DNA of 64,000 nucleotides from Thozetella sp. PMI_491 (Eukaryota > Ascomycota > Sordariomycetes > Chaetosphaeriales > Chaetosphaeriaceae): the NCBI GenBank assembly GCA_021432635.1, contig MU270051.1, forward strand, positions 248,001-312,000, written 5' to 3'. Position 1 is the stretch's first letter, and the number at the start of each line of letters is the position of its first letter. The notes under the pieces were generated by a model. The model searched no databases. It saw only the letters and a list, made by a program, of their open reading frames with translations, and was not told where the DNA came from. Below are positions 1-10,943 of this stretch, piece by piece. The position numbers and the translations under genes were made by a program.

Positions 1-769
1 CGGCGTCACTAGCCGCGGTATCCGGCTCGAAGTGCCGGTAGAGAAGTTCGAGGGCAACAAGTTCTCCTATCTGGTTCGGCTGAACTGCAAGCTCGTCTTG
101 TTTGACCGTGAGAGCGGGCAGAGGGTGGGAATCATCGTTAGCCCCGTGGCGCGCATCCAGGGTTACCCTTCGAGCGCGTCCATGTACGCTAGAACCCAAC
201 CGCACCGCTTGCACTCGTTCATCCCCAATCCCGACCTCGAGCTACAGACCGTGTTCCTCCTCAAGCAGAACCATCTCGAGGACTTCGACCTAGCAGCATA
301 CGATGTGTTCTTGATCCGGAGCATGCCCCGGTGGCCCAAAGACCGGCAATTCCGTCTTGCGACCGCTATGCCACCCGCCGCGTGGGACAAAAAGAACGAC
401 ACGTTTCGAAGGCGTAAGCTCGACAGCGACGAGCGTCCGCTGCTCCTAGTCTTCGAGAGAGAGGATCCAAGCAGCTCGTTCTGCGACTACTTCATCGTCG
501 CCATGAGCCGAGAGATCACCCAGTTGCACCTGGAAGACGGCATCCTCGGCGGCCGGGTGTGGTGCGATGCGCTCTACCGGCGCGTGGAAAGAAGAGCGGA
601 CCTTAATCTAGAACAACAGATGGAGGCTCTGCGGAAAGAAGAGAAGACGGTCGATGTTCACGGAGCGGGCATGACTTTAAAGTGTCATGTTCGACCGGAA
701 ATCATAAGCGGCCAGCCGTTGTTCTGTGTCGACCTGTTGGTGAAAGTGACAGGCCCTCTCCCTAATTAG
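1..769 (+). CDS. 3' end of a HET-type (vegetative incompatibility-like) protein, 5' partial
   Basis: The reading frame is open from the window edge (frame starting at base 2) to a TAG at 767-769, so the start lies outside. The visible 255 or so residues begin with a TSRGIRLEVPV stretch followed by a YLVRLNCKL stretch. This 'N/S-R-G-hydrophobic strand, then A/V-x-LNC' pattern is what I know from the C-terminal half of fungal HET-domain proteins of the HET-E-1/DUF8212 group. The HET domain itself would be upstream and is not visible. No membrane segment or signal peptide is seen. In those proteins this part follows the domain that triggers non-self recognition cell death. The family call rests on a short pattern and could be wrong; the coding status is sound because the frame is long with good codon texture. 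Confidence 0.45.
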   Translation, partial: GVTSRGIRLEVPVEKFEGNKFSYLVRLNCKLVLFDRESGQRVGIIVSPVARIQGYPSSASMYARTQPHRLHSFIPNPDLELQTVFLLKQNHLEDFDLAAYDVFLIRSMPRWPKDRQFRLATAMPPAAWDKKNDTFRRRKLDSDERPLLLVFEREDPSSSFCDYFIVAMSREITQLHLEDGILGGRVWCDALYRRVERRADLNLEQQMEALRKEEKTVDVHGAGMTLKCHVRPEIISGQPLFCVDLLVKVTGPLPN

Positions 770-1961
770 GGCTGTATCATCGCAACAGCCGCTTGCTTGT
801 GTCGAGGCGTGTCTTTGTCTGCACACGTATCTATCTAGGCGGGTTTGAAAGTAGACACAGCTCTTGAGCACTAGTTTAATAAAAACTTTTTGGCAGCCTC
901 CTAAGGACAGGCCCGACTCACAGGGCTCGTTATACCAGAACCTGGACTCTGGTGATTTGATAGGTGCTTGGCCAATTGTATACAAACACGTTGTCGCTGT
1001 CGAGAGAGGGCATCGAAAGAATCGAGAGAAAACGAGACGAAGCGAGATTGTTGGATGGGGTCAAGGACGAAATATTTGCTGCAGAAGTGGTTTACGCAGC
1101 GTAGGCTTGCCTAGTTGTATCCACCTAGTCCTGGGTTTGAAAACTAAACGCCGCAATCCTTTCCAATACTTAACCGAGCGACTGGAGAGCTGCCTGTATT
1201 CACTTGTCGGGTTCTCCCACGGAGTTGTTCTCCGTTATCACGTAGCTAGTCTTCTTCTGCAATTTACTATGGGTTGCGCATCCCTCGTCCTTCTTGGCTA
1301 ATAATCCCAGAAGTCGGTAAGCCGATTTTAACGTCTCCTTCGACCCCATAAATAACTATGTTCAGACCAGTCGGGCTTATGACCGTCGTTTAAGGCCGGT
1401 ATGCCAAGACGGCCCCCCTTCCCCCTTTTTCATTCCAGTGTCATCCTCTACGTGCTAGTACTGCTGTTGTGAACATAGTAGGGCTCTTTGTCGGCGATGC
1501 AACCTCGGCACGTGCCCAAGATGGCAAAAGTCTGTATCTATTTCCAGAAAGAGAAGGGCAGAAAGGCTAGGCTGCAGTATGGGTCCTTCAAGTGGAGGAT
1601 CGACGAGCATATCTCAATTGAGACAGGGTTGGGCTTGGATAGGATCCAGTTACCCATACGCGACCCATGCTGACCGGTAGTCCCCCCGTTAATGAGTTGC
1701 CTCTTTGCGAGAAGCTCAAGTGCTTAGTTGCGGCGCTTTTCGGGCGAAAACATCCATCCGCATCCTCTGGCGGCCGACCCAATGCTACCTCCGGTCGGTC
1801 CTGATTACACGGCAAAAATCCCCTTTCGGCGGCTCGAAAGTATAAAATGGAAACAGCCGTCCCGCCGAACAAAGGGCACGGCGCCGCGATCCCAAGCAAT
1901 CAGCCGACTTGATACCGCAAACCTCCCAGACCAGACTCCGATCTTGAGCCCGTCAGCGAAG
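770..1961. other. intergenic, no gene seen
   Basis: Only short overlapping frames without family resemblance are present. It holds the 3' flank of the HET-type gene and the promoter of the small secreted protein at 1962, with a TATA-like box at 1841. Confidence 0.6.
1841..1847 (+). promoter_or_regulatory. TATA-like box upstream of the 1962 gene
   Basis: A TATAAAA heptamer lies 121 bases before the start codon of the small secreted protein gene, a spacing that fits a core promoter with a leader of roughly 80-90 bases. Sequence match only. Confidence 0.45.
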
Positions 1962-2470
1962 ATGCAGATCAAGAACTCAGTTGCGCTGCTTGCAGCCGTC
2001 CTCCCTTCGGCCCTGGCCACCCTCCCCGGTACCTTCGAGATGCTGGTCTTCCAGGACGGCGTCAAGGCGGGGTGCATTAACGGCCGTGGGAACTATACTA
2101 AGAACCTGCAGTGGTGCTACCCCTTCGTCTCCTCGATCAGCGTCGATCCCTACTCGTACGTAAGGGGTTACGAACGGTGCGCCATCACGGCTGCGGGCAC
2201 CCTGTCCTGCTACGAGAACGGCGGTCTCCAGGACGAGTTCCACGTGAGTTCTCTCGGTTGTCTTTGAGTCTCGGGGTCGCATAGGTTTTGCTAACCAAGT
2301 GGGCACGTGACTAGCTCATCGCTCCCGACTTCGCTACCAAGAATGCCACGGTAGCCACCTGGTCGTCGGACATTGAGCCTGTCGGTGACGACACCGTCGG
2401 CGTGGAGATCTATCCCGGTGGCGACCATGCTTTCAACTTCTACCTCCAGGTGCATGCCATCTCTGGCTAA
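1962..2470 (+). CDS. small secreted protein, unknown function (145 aa)
   Basis: Two exons: 1962-2243 and 2315-2470. The intron has a GTGAGT donor in phase 0 and a CTAG acceptor; exon 2 runs 51 codons to TAA. The protein starts with a clear signal peptide (MQIKNSVALLAAVLPSALA, cleavage expected near residue 19-20). The mature part is about 125 residues with four cysteines (KAGCINGR, LQWCYPF, YERCAIT, LSCYENG), enough for two disulfides, and candidate N-glycosylation sites NYT and NAT. I do not recognise the family. Small size, secretion and paired cysteines resemble secreted proteins that act in the cell wall, in competition or at a host interface, but nothing in the sequence fixes a role. Confidence 0.7.
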
Positions 2471-3164
2471 GCGCTCGCCTGGGTCAGTCATGTACATAGC
2501 AGAAGGATAGTGTGTATATGGAGACAATTGCTCATGTCATTAGAGGGATAGCATATAGAGGTACCTGCTAGAGGGTTGCCGGGTCGCAAACTAGCGCGAG
2601 AACCAAAAGAGATTTCCAATTCCGGCGACCTGCGTCCCAACTATGTCGTGACGGGCAGGGCTGACATAATTGGTCGTTGGGGTGCCCAAACCCATCAAGA
2701 ACAACCTGGGGACGATCGGCAAATGGTTGTTAAAGACAGATCCAAGACTAGAAGAGAGCTAGGCCAACAGGTAATACGCGCCGTTACCTCACACGTTGGA
2801 GCGATTGCTACACTAGATGATGGACCGTAAGCTAACGGGCGAATTTTGGCCGTCTCATCCTTGCTTGGACAAGGTGCCAAGGGTCTAATGGCCTCAACAG
2901 CCAGTCAGCGTGCCAGTTCATGAAGCTATGCAGTTCAGCTGAAGGGGCAAGAGAGGATCATGGAATGAAAAGAAGAAAACAAGAATAATAAAAGGGACAA
3001 TTGACGCCACACGCGTCCCTTGCCATTTTTAATCATCGTTGGCTACCCCCCATCGTCCAGTTGGAGCACACTGACTGGTTCTTCCTTCTTCGACAACAGC
3101 ACGGTCGCATCACAGTGCATACCCTACTCCAGGACGTGAGCAAGATTAGCTGCCGATAGAGAAA
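2471..3164. other. intergenic, nothing recognised
   Basis: 3' flank of the small secreted protein gene and promoter of the gene at 3165. No frame here looks coding and no RNA gene was seen. Confidence 0.6.
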
Positions 3165-4141
3165 ATGCGTCTGGTTACATGGTATTATCCCTTGCACGCC
3201 CTGCTAGCCCTAGCCGCCAACGGGGAGGGAATTACTGAGAGGCCTGGGTTGTCCCCGCCCGAGTACTATCATCCAACGATCACGACGGCCAATGACGTCC
3301 AGGGCGTGTCGCCTCTAATAACGCCACCACCTAAAGCTGCAGCAGACCTTGAGTTGCTCAAGAAAAGAGACAGCGCCGCATTTATTGGGTACTGGTCTTG
3401 GGGCGTTTCTTGTAAGCAAGCTTTCTGCTACCCCTCCCCCTCGAAGCATTTCGAGTCTCTCTTTCCGCTGCCGCGAACCATGAGCCTGCTGTCATGGCGA
3501 CACAACTGGTCCTGTCGCTCACAATGGTATAGGGAGCTCGATGGCCTGTCCAGATGGGCAGTACTTCGCCGCCGATTCGACATGGGGAGCCTGTTGCACC
3601 AGTGGCGCCACGCAGTGCCTCTATGGAACTGCCTGCAATAGAAATACCGTCTTGGCCGTGGCCGGCGGCCAGGGCGATTGGTCTGTACACACAGAGCACG
3701 AATGGTGATTCTTCTGCTAACCACATCTACAGTGGCGGGGGACTCTGTGACACGATGACGCTTTTCAACTCGAGGGGTGCAACGGGCACCGGTGTGAGAA
3801 GTATCATCCAGTGCTTCGGCACCGACGGCTTTTATGATGCTCCAAGGTCGCTATATCGCGCTACATTTGCCCGTAAGCCCACCGCTGTGTCTTAGGCCCT
3901 AAGGTGATCCTCTTCTCGTGAAACTAACCCTTCCGTCAAAGTGACAACAGCGGTGCCGGAGAACGCGGGACCAACGAAAACGGCTACCGTGACACAAACC
4001 GTGACTCGCGAAGCAACTGCGACTCACGAGGTCACGGTGAGGCCCAATGCTGCACCTCCTCAGAATAGCCGTGGACTCGGAATCTTGTGGGTTTTGGTCG
4101 CCTCACTCGCTCCCATGGCCGTCGGTGCACTGCTCTTCTAA
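3165..4141 (+). CDS. Cys-rich secreted protein with C-terminal membrane or GPI anchor (244 aa)
   Basis: Four exons fit: 3165-3411, 3533-3680, 3733-3872, 3942-4141. Each junction restores a continuous frame: the first joins T+GG to give Trp, the second TG+T to give Cys, the third C+TG to give Leu. Branch-like CTAAC motifs lie before the second and third acceptors. The product has an N-terminal signal peptide, then a Cys-rich domain with the landmarks WSSMACPDGQYF, GACCTSGATQC, GTACNRN, DCGGGLCDTM and IQCFGTDGF. A Thr-rich linker follows, and the protein ends on a hydrophobic stretch (GILWVLVASLAPMAVGALLF) with nothing after it, as in GPI signals. This layout is common among plasma membrane or cell wall proteins of Pezizomycotina with no assigned function. 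The family pattern is from memory; the splicing is inferred. Confidence 0.65.
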
Positions 4142-4779
4142 AAGACGTGTCATTCAAGGGACACCGGAGCTGTCTCTTGCCGGCGTACACATTGGACACT
4201 GGGCCAGCGTGGTGACGCAGGTGATGTATGGTAGCGCCACAGCTGAGCCCCATCCTAAAGCATCTCACAGTGGAGGGCCTTTTTGTCTACAGTCCAGGTT
4301 CGAGATGATGCCCTCGGAGAGTTTAGGCTAAACGGGCCAATCGGGGGGTGGCAGTCGTATAGAGCAAAGCACCCACCAACCCTTACGCGAGGGTCGCTCG
4401 GTAATACATTTGCCTTGAGGCGCCCAATAACCTCGGCGCCCGCAGTTGGAACTCTATCCGTGTGGCTAATGTTAGATGCCAGATATGTACATATACGATG
4501 AGGGCGGTGAAGCACAAGTGAACCGGCACCCTGGGCCGGGGACTGGATACGAGCTCTCGTTTGCCCTTCACTTCAAGCCGTTCACACTAGCCTTCTACTA
4601 CAGCTTGTTGAAGATGTAATTAATCAATAAGGCTCATAATGTATCGTATTGCCGAACTACCTCGGTCAAAACTCACGCTCCATGAAGGCACTAACTAGAC
4701 CTTCGACGCTATATTCCTGGCGCCGTGTGTCCAGCCCGCCGAACCCCTTGCCCCACGGCTCGCTGCTCTGATTGAGAAT
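4142..4779. other. intergenic, nothing recognised
   Basis: Lies between the end of the Cys-rich gene and the carboxylesterase start. It presumably holds the esterase promoter; I see no clear TATA box, RNA gene or repeat. Confidence 0.6.
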
Positions 4780-6345
4780 ATGCTGTTGATTCTGCTCTAC
4801 ACCGTAGTTTCCCGGGCAATCGGCGTCTTCGCCTCGCCCAGCCTAGGAGATGATCTGAATGTCAAAACAGTGACTGGGACTTTTACCGGCCTCATCGAGT
4901 CCACGCTCCCGGATGTTCGCCAGTTCCGAAACATCCCATACGCCCAGCCGCCGTTAGGAAAGCTTCGATGGATGCCTCCGGTAGCCCTATCACCCTCTGT
5001 TCGACGCTATTACTCATTTCGCTTCCCTCCATCCTGCCCTCAGTTCCTCTCCAAGAATGCTACTCTTTGGAACACGGAGATAGTGGACTTTGCGATAGAC
5101 GTGTACGGACAGAACCTAACAACCGGCGCCACTGCACAGTCCACTTCGGAAGACTGCCTGAGCTTGGCAGTCTGGGCACCGCGCAACGTCAGCGCGGATG
5201 CGAAGCTGCCAGTAGCCATTTTCATCCCGGGAGGGTCGTTCCTCCGTGGAGGAGTCGCCGTCCGATACCAGGAGCCGGCTCAGTGGGTTCAACGCACTCG
5301 GTCACACATCGTGGTGAGCGCCAACTACCGTCTCAACATCTTTGGGTTCCCTTGGGCCGGGGGCATGGACGATCAAAACGTAGGGATCATGGACATACGA
5401 ATGGCTCTCGAGTGGGTGTACGCAAACATTGCCTCTTTCGGCGGCGACCCGTCCAGAATTACGCTCTGGGGACAGTCCGCCGGCGCCGTTGGTGTTGATC
5501 TCGTCAACTACGGCTGGTACGACAACCCACTGGTTTCCGGGTTCTTTCTGCATTCCGGCACGGCCATGGTCGGCCTCACGGACCCCGACCCAGACCACGC
5601 CAACTTCACCTTCGTGGCACAGAGGCTTGGGTGTGACTTCGCCAATGATCCCGCCGCAGAGCTTGACTGTATGCGCCAGGTGCCCATGGCTCTGATCCAG
5701 AACTTTGTCGGGCAGTACACCGATAACGGCACGGACCCGTTGCTGATCTTCAAACCACGGGCGGATGAGAAGCGCCTCTTCTCGAACTATACTGCCAGGG
5801 CTGAGAAAGGATTTATATCCAAAGTACCGGCCATAGTGAGCACCACGTCAAACGAAGAGTCGTCCCTATACAAGTATCCATCTACAAACCTGACGCTGGG
5901 CCCATATCAGCCCTTGGTGGATAAGAACACGCTCTCAGTCTTCGTCTGTCCGGCATACAATACCAGTAATGCGCGTGGGATGAACAACCTTACGACGTAT
6001 CGTTATCAGTATGCCGGAAACTTTAGCAATGTCACACCGCGCTGGTGGATGGGCGCATATCACGCCAGCGACATTCCGATGCTCTTCGGCACATATACAC
6101 TGCCGGGTCCGGGAACGGATTCGCAAGTAAAACTATCCGAGGTCATGCAAGATTATCTGCTGGGTTTCATGGAAGATCCGGAGAATGGGCCTCGAGCCAG
6201 AGGATGGCTGCCCGATAACAAGACGGCCGAAGAGCAGGGAAGAGTACTCCGCTTCGGCTCCCGAGGAATCCTCCAGCAGAATGTTACTGCCGTGGAGATT
6301 GACAACCCCTGCGTTTCTAACACAAAGTACAATTCTGCCCCGTAA
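4780..6345 (+). CDS. secreted type-B carboxylesterase/lipase (521 aa)
   Basis: Single-exon frame with an N-terminal hydrophobic signal peptide ending near ..GVFASP. It is a carboxylesterase-family alpha/beta hydrolase: early motif FRNIPYAQPPLGKLRW (about 49-64), EDCLSLAVWAP (about 124), and the nucleophile elbow ITLWGQSAGAV with Ser233. The acid is probably Glu359 in TTSNEESSLY and the base His428 in GAYHASDIPMLFG. Length is normal for fungal secreted members, and several NxT/NxS sites suit a secreted enzyme. Expected reaction is hydrolysis of carboxylic esters; the substrate cannot be read from sequence. It ends 149 bases from the end of the convergent flavin monooxygenase. No intron is needed. 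Confidence 0.88.
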   Translation: MLLILLYTVVSRAIGVFASPSLGDDLNVKTVTGTFTGLIESTLPDVRQFRNIPYAQPPLGKLRWMPPVALSPSVRRYYSFRFPPSCPQFLSKNATLWNTEIVDFAIDVYGQNLTTGATAQSTSEDCLSLAVWAPRNVSADAKLPVAIFIPGGSFLRGGVAVRYQEPAQWVQRTRSHIVVSANYRLNIFGFPWAGGMDDQNVGIMDIRMALEWVYANIASFGGDPSRITLWGQSAGAVGVDLVNYGWYDNPLVSGFFLHSGTAMVGLTDPDPDHANFTFVAQRLGCDFANDPAAELDCMRQVPMALIQNFVGQYTDNGTDPLLIFKPRADEKRLFSNYTARAEKGFISKVPAIVSTTSNEESSLYKYPSTNLTLGPYQPLVDKNTLSVFVCPAYNTSNARGMNNLTTYRYQYAGNFSNVTPRWWMGAYHASDIPMLFGTYTLPGPGTDSQVKLSEVMQDYLLGFMEDPENGPRARGWLPDNKTAEEQGRVLRFGSRGILQQNVTAVEIDNPCVSNTKYNSAP

Positions 6346-6494
6346 CGCAAAAAAAAAACCAGGTTGGGCTGCGTATTGGTGGACTGTGGGGAAAGTTGTA
6401 AGCTGGGTAATAAGCTATGTCAATTATCCAACATCGTTTCGTGTAAACGCAAAGCCAATATCCGGGTGACAGTGAACGATCATGTCCTCTTCTT

Positions 6495-8907
6495 TCAAGC
6501 CTTCGCCACAGGGTCGGCTCTGTACGCCTCTGGTAGAATCCCTTCTAGAGCTGCTTTGATCTGGAGCGCAGTGAACCGAGAGTAGAACCTCTGCAGCGTT
6601 GCGGTCCCCCCTACCGTCCACATGTTCTCCATCCGGAGATGTCTCTTCCACATACCGCGGATCTCGCCTTCCGCGTCCACCCCCCAAGTAGCGTCGAGCC
6701 TCGCTGCGATATCATGGGGGTCCAGTACTGAGCCGTCTGCAGCAGAGTGGTTGCCGTTGTGGCTATTGGTGGATGTACCACCGAGAATCTCAGCGGCAAC
6801 ATCACGGGTGTTGCGGTCCGCATACCCAGTTGACCAGATGATGGCGTCAGCGTCTACCAAGCTCCCGTCGCTGAAACGGAGGCCCAAAGCAGTATAGTGG
6901 GTAGGCTGAACACTTCCTTTGACGTCAACCTTACCCTCGACGATGAATTTGATGCCGTCTCCAATATCGTTATAATGGCCCCCGGCACGTTCCAAGAGGT
7001 GATGGCTTAAATCTGCTCTCGGGTCCATGCAGTCATAGACGGGAAACCCAGCCTTGGCAAGGGGGGCGTATCGATTTCTGTATCGTGTCCGCATTAGTCG
7101 CCATCAAGCATCAAGCAATGCTTTGAAAAGAAAGGAAACATACGGCTCCTTGGAAGCTGCGAACGCCATGCCCCGCTTGGCGAGCTGCCCAGCCACCGAG
7201 TTAGGCATCGTCAGCTGCCTGTTATCAACGATATCGACTGGGAAGATCTCATAGAGGCCCAGTCCCTGTGGATCGAGGCAGTATTCCCACGGGAATACAA
7301 AGGTTGGAGAGCGCGCAACGATGGTGGCCTTCAGGCCAGCGTTGTGGCAGTCCTCTAGTACATCAAAGGCCGTATTAGCCGATCCCACAACGATGACAGA
7401 CTGCTTTTGTCAATTCTGGGCATTGTAGATGGCTATTGGGGATGGACACGACGCGACACCTACCCTTGCTCCTATGCCCACCAAATCCTTGCCATTCTTG
7501 AACTGGGTGGAGTGAAGGTTGATGCCCTTGTAGAGGTGCTTGTCAGGGATATCAGGTATGTAAGGCTTCGACGATCCGATGCCCGTGGCTTGAACAAAGA
7601 TCTTAGACACGACATTCTTCTCGCCGCTCGGCGTGTCGAGCTTCACTCTCCAACGTTTTCTTAGGGGATCGTATGAAGTCCATTTAATAGTAGTTGAGTT
7701 GAGCATGTTGAGCTTGAATGCGGCAGCGTAGCGCTGCATGTGCTCGCTCAGGTGCACCCGGTTTGGGAGCTGGGGGACGTCTTCTGGATAAACTGTACAG
7801 GTGCAGGGAGAACAAAAACATTAGATTTCCCAAGACCGAGAATTACCACAAGAGTGAAGGGCCAGGAGAAGATTCTTACAGAGATAGGGTGTATCGCAGC
7901 ACTTCTTGTGTACATGGAACCTCAGGCAATCATAGCGCAAGGCCCAATTGTCCCCAACCTTAGGGTTCTTGTCTACAACAAGGCTCTCGACACCCAGAGC
8001 TTTGAGGCGGGCAGCCGTTATGATGCCTCTAGACCCACCCGTAGGATACTGTCAGTCAGTGCTGCAGAGGTATCGGAGGAGGGCAGCTTACGCGTTGCCG
8101 CCTCCAATGATAAAGACATCTGTTTCGATATCCTCAGGGCCGGTGAGGTCTCTCCCGGGAACCTCGAGGCCATCTGTAGCTTCCGGAAAGGCGTCGAAGT
8201 TCTCGAGCCAAGTAGACAGTGTCCATATCTTCCAGTCGTATTGGCCCCCTTTCTCGGCTTGAGCTTGAGGGAGCAGCGAGATTCTCCCACTGCAACTCGC
8301 AGCTGGCGACAGGGTTTTGAACGAAACAGCAAACTGAATAGTTTTCTGTTTTGAAACTCATAGTTTCCATTTAGCGCCCTCCAATGGCCCCGGGCTCGCC
8401 GCGGAAAACGGCCTGTAGAATCAGCGTTGGGAAAGGGTTGCTCACCAGAAAAGGATTGAACGCAACCGAGTCTTTGACGAGAGCAAGCTCTGTGACCCCG
8501 CGGAGTTTGGCTAGTTCTAAGAATGGCGCAGCAATGCCTGCCCCGTTGGAGAAAGTGCGGAAATGGTACGTTAGAGCCAAAAGATCGCGCCAGAATGCCT
8601 GCTCGGCGAAGAAAGCATCGGAGAAGTTCTCGGCGGCGGCCCCTTTGAGAGCTTCGCTTAGGTGCTTGACAGTAGCGAGGGCGTGGTTAGAGGCTGTAGC
8701 ACTATCAACCCCGCCGGCCCCGATTGCATCGGGTGGGATATTTGGGATCGGCTTGTAGACATCGCGGCGCAGGTCTGCTCGAGGGGGGTACTCCTCGGCG
8801 GGGGCGGGATCGAGGTTGTCTGGTATGAATAAGCCTCACGCATAGACGAAATGGTATGGACGAGGCCGCGAAGTGCCGTGCGCGTTCGAACACTCACTCT
8901 GAGCCAT
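6495..8907 (-). CDS. FAD-dependent monooxygenase with N-terminal NTF2-like domain (647 aa)
   Basis: Seven exons on the minus strand: 8907-8898, 8819-8446, 8333-8092, 8028-7880, 7792-7464, 7400-7144, 7077-6495. All junctions restore the frame (total 1944 bases). The first exon is only 10 bases. The N-terminal ~200 residues (AFWRDLLALTYHFRTF; later DWKIWTLSTWLENF) look NTF2-like. The FAD loop is IIGGGNAGI near residue 207, interrupted by an intron. Then come GDNWALRYDCLRFH, an NADPH loop VIVVGSANTAFDV near 372, and the flavin monooxygenase signature WSTGYAD near 530. Such enzymes hydroxylate or Baeyer-Villiger oxidise small molecules with NADPH and O2; the substrate is unknown. The 8334-8445 intron is the least certain. 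Convergent with the esterase. Confidence 0.82.
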
Positions 8908-9799
8908 CTTGAATAGCGACCTAGTGTCTCATAGAGCTACGTAATGAAGGCTGCCTAAGCACTTACAACGATACTAGGATTGGAATTGTGTTCTGGCAGG
9001 CTGGTGTGCTCCCATATGAAAGCAGAGTGTCTTGGATATGGATCGATGGTGGAGTGAATGAGGATGGTGCGATTATTATGTATCCATGCCTACACCGAAG
9101 ACTCCATCGAAGGCGGGTTGAGAATGATTCACGTTCAACTCCAGGTCCGTCTGCAACTCGATGGCGGCTGATGGAGTGAGGTGTCAGCTGGAAGGGCTTC
9201 GTGCGCCGGAGGACAAAGCGCGAGAAAACGCCGAACCTCAGTAGATCTGGGTGATCTGGTTGTGTCCCTCATTGGGGACTAATTGCCTTCTCCGCAATGC
9301 GACCCTGGGTATTACGAGTCGCGCGGTCTTGCATGTCTCTGCCCCAAATACTGCTCCTGTACGAGGGTTGCCGGCAGAGCCCCTCTTATCGTTCCGGATT
9401 GCCTGTTGCGGCTGACCCTAGAAACCCCTGCGATAGTGCATATTGGACAGATGGGCTATCTACACCAAATATCAATATCTCTCGCATCACACCCACCACC
9501 ATTGAGGCTCGAGAGCCCCAATTAACGTAGCCAGCATGTCAGAAGATACATATTTGGTAGTGCCTATATGTATGTTTTAAGATACGATTTGAACCTACAT
9601 CACCGTCATTTGAGCTTCATCAGTGTATTAATGGCGATGACTAGTCTCGAGGAGTTTAGATACCCAAGGCCTCGCCTCGCGCAGCCATTCCCTTTTCCAA
9701 TCGTGACCTGGTGCTATTTTTGTAAAACATATACACAGATACAGGAACCACATGGGGTCAATCCAGGCGCCGCTCACCGAACCAACGTCGAAGCAGGGC
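8908..9799. other. intergenic, nothing recognised
   Basis: Promoter side of the monooxygenase and 3' flank of the DUF1295 gene, both on the minus strand. No convincing gene, tRNA or repeat. Confidence 0.6.
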
Positions 9800-10943
9800 C
9801 TAGAAGAGCTTGGGGAACAGTAGTGGCGTGTTGTACCTCCACTTCTTGTAATCCTCCCGGTCACCGTAGAGTTTGTCGTACTTGCTCTCGCTGAGAGGAA
9901 CGCCGCTTACCCTAAGCAGAAGGAAGGCGACGAACGCCGGGCAGACATACGACAGCAGGGCGGCACCGAGCTTGCCGACGATGCCGCTGCCGAAGCCAAT
10001 GGCGTTCTGGATGGGGTTGGTGATCAGCACGCCGGCGGCAGCCGTCGCGATTCCGGTCCACAGGGTGATATCGCCTAGGTAGTTGGGGTACCGGCTGCGT
10101 ACGTGCTTCGTCAGTGGTCTAGTCACTACTGCGCCTCGACCGAGGAGGGCAACATGGCTGCAAATGGAGATGGAGGGGCGCGACCGAGAGGTGTTTGGGG
10201 GGGGGCACCTACCTCTTTGCAAACAGCCCGCGCGTGATGAACTGCTCGTCATGCACCTTGCTCTGCTTCTCGGCCAGCCAAGCCGCTTTTTGGTAGTCGG
10301 CGAGGCATTCGTAGGACCAACCTGCCGCGAATAAGCCCAGGCCAACCACATCAGATGGCGTGACAGCCGGGAGCTGGGCGAAGGCTGGGGCAGCAGCCGA
10401 GTTAAGCAGGATGACAGGCAGCAGGCAGACCGAGACCCAGGTGGCCTGGGCCATCCAGAAGAAGAAGAATCGGCCCGGCTTGTGCTTCGTCGTATCAAAC
10501 CGCGAGTCACCGCCCTTCTTAAGCACACGCAGGAACAAGTACGAGCTCACTTTTGGCGTCATGTCAGCTTGACGACCAGCACCCAACAGGCGAATGGGGA
10601 GCAAGAGGGGAGAAGGGGTATGGATCGCATAAGGCTTACGTCGGGTCGAGTATGCGAGCACGGCGCCGCTGAGCACCAGCTGGCGCCAGTCGCGGGCCGC
10701 GAGGATTGCGCTCGGCTCCAGGGCATGGCCGGCACGGAGCACAGGCAAGAGGAGGCTAAGGCCGGTGGCGGCGAGGAAGGTGATGCCGCCGGAGAAGTCG
10801 TAAAAGTGCTCGTTGGCGGACAGGACCCCGGGTACGCCAAACAACGTCTGCACTGCGTAAGAGGCTGCCAGGGCAGGGACCAGGTTCTGGAGGAACGGCG
10901 TCCGGAAGTTAGTGATATGCAAGAGACCTGCGACGAGAGACAT
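9800..10943 (-). CDS. DUF1295 / steroid 5-alpha-reductase-like multi-pass membrane protein (311 aa)
   Basis: Three exons: 10943-10640, 10549-10213, 10094-9800, 936 bases in all. Several hydrophobic segments span the length (for example ITFLAATGLSLLLPVL and WMAQATWVSVCLLPVILL). The C-terminal part has SRYPNYLGDITLWTG, matching the 'RHPNYFGE' region where DUF1295 and steroid reductase/ICMT-like proteins bind their cofactor; GDREDYKKWRYNTPLLFP near the end is also typical. Expected location is the ER or another endomembrane; the reaction is unknown, with NADPH-dependent reduction of a lipid substrate the family-based guess. The 90-base intron 10550-10639 is a multiple of three without a stop, so unspliced mRNA would stay in frame; GTAAGC and a CTGAC branch argue that it is normally removed. 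Confidence 0.8.

Noticed and set aside
864-1301. 145-codon frame downstream of the HET-type gene
   Set aside because: No ATG context, no recognisable motif, and overlapped by unrelated frames.
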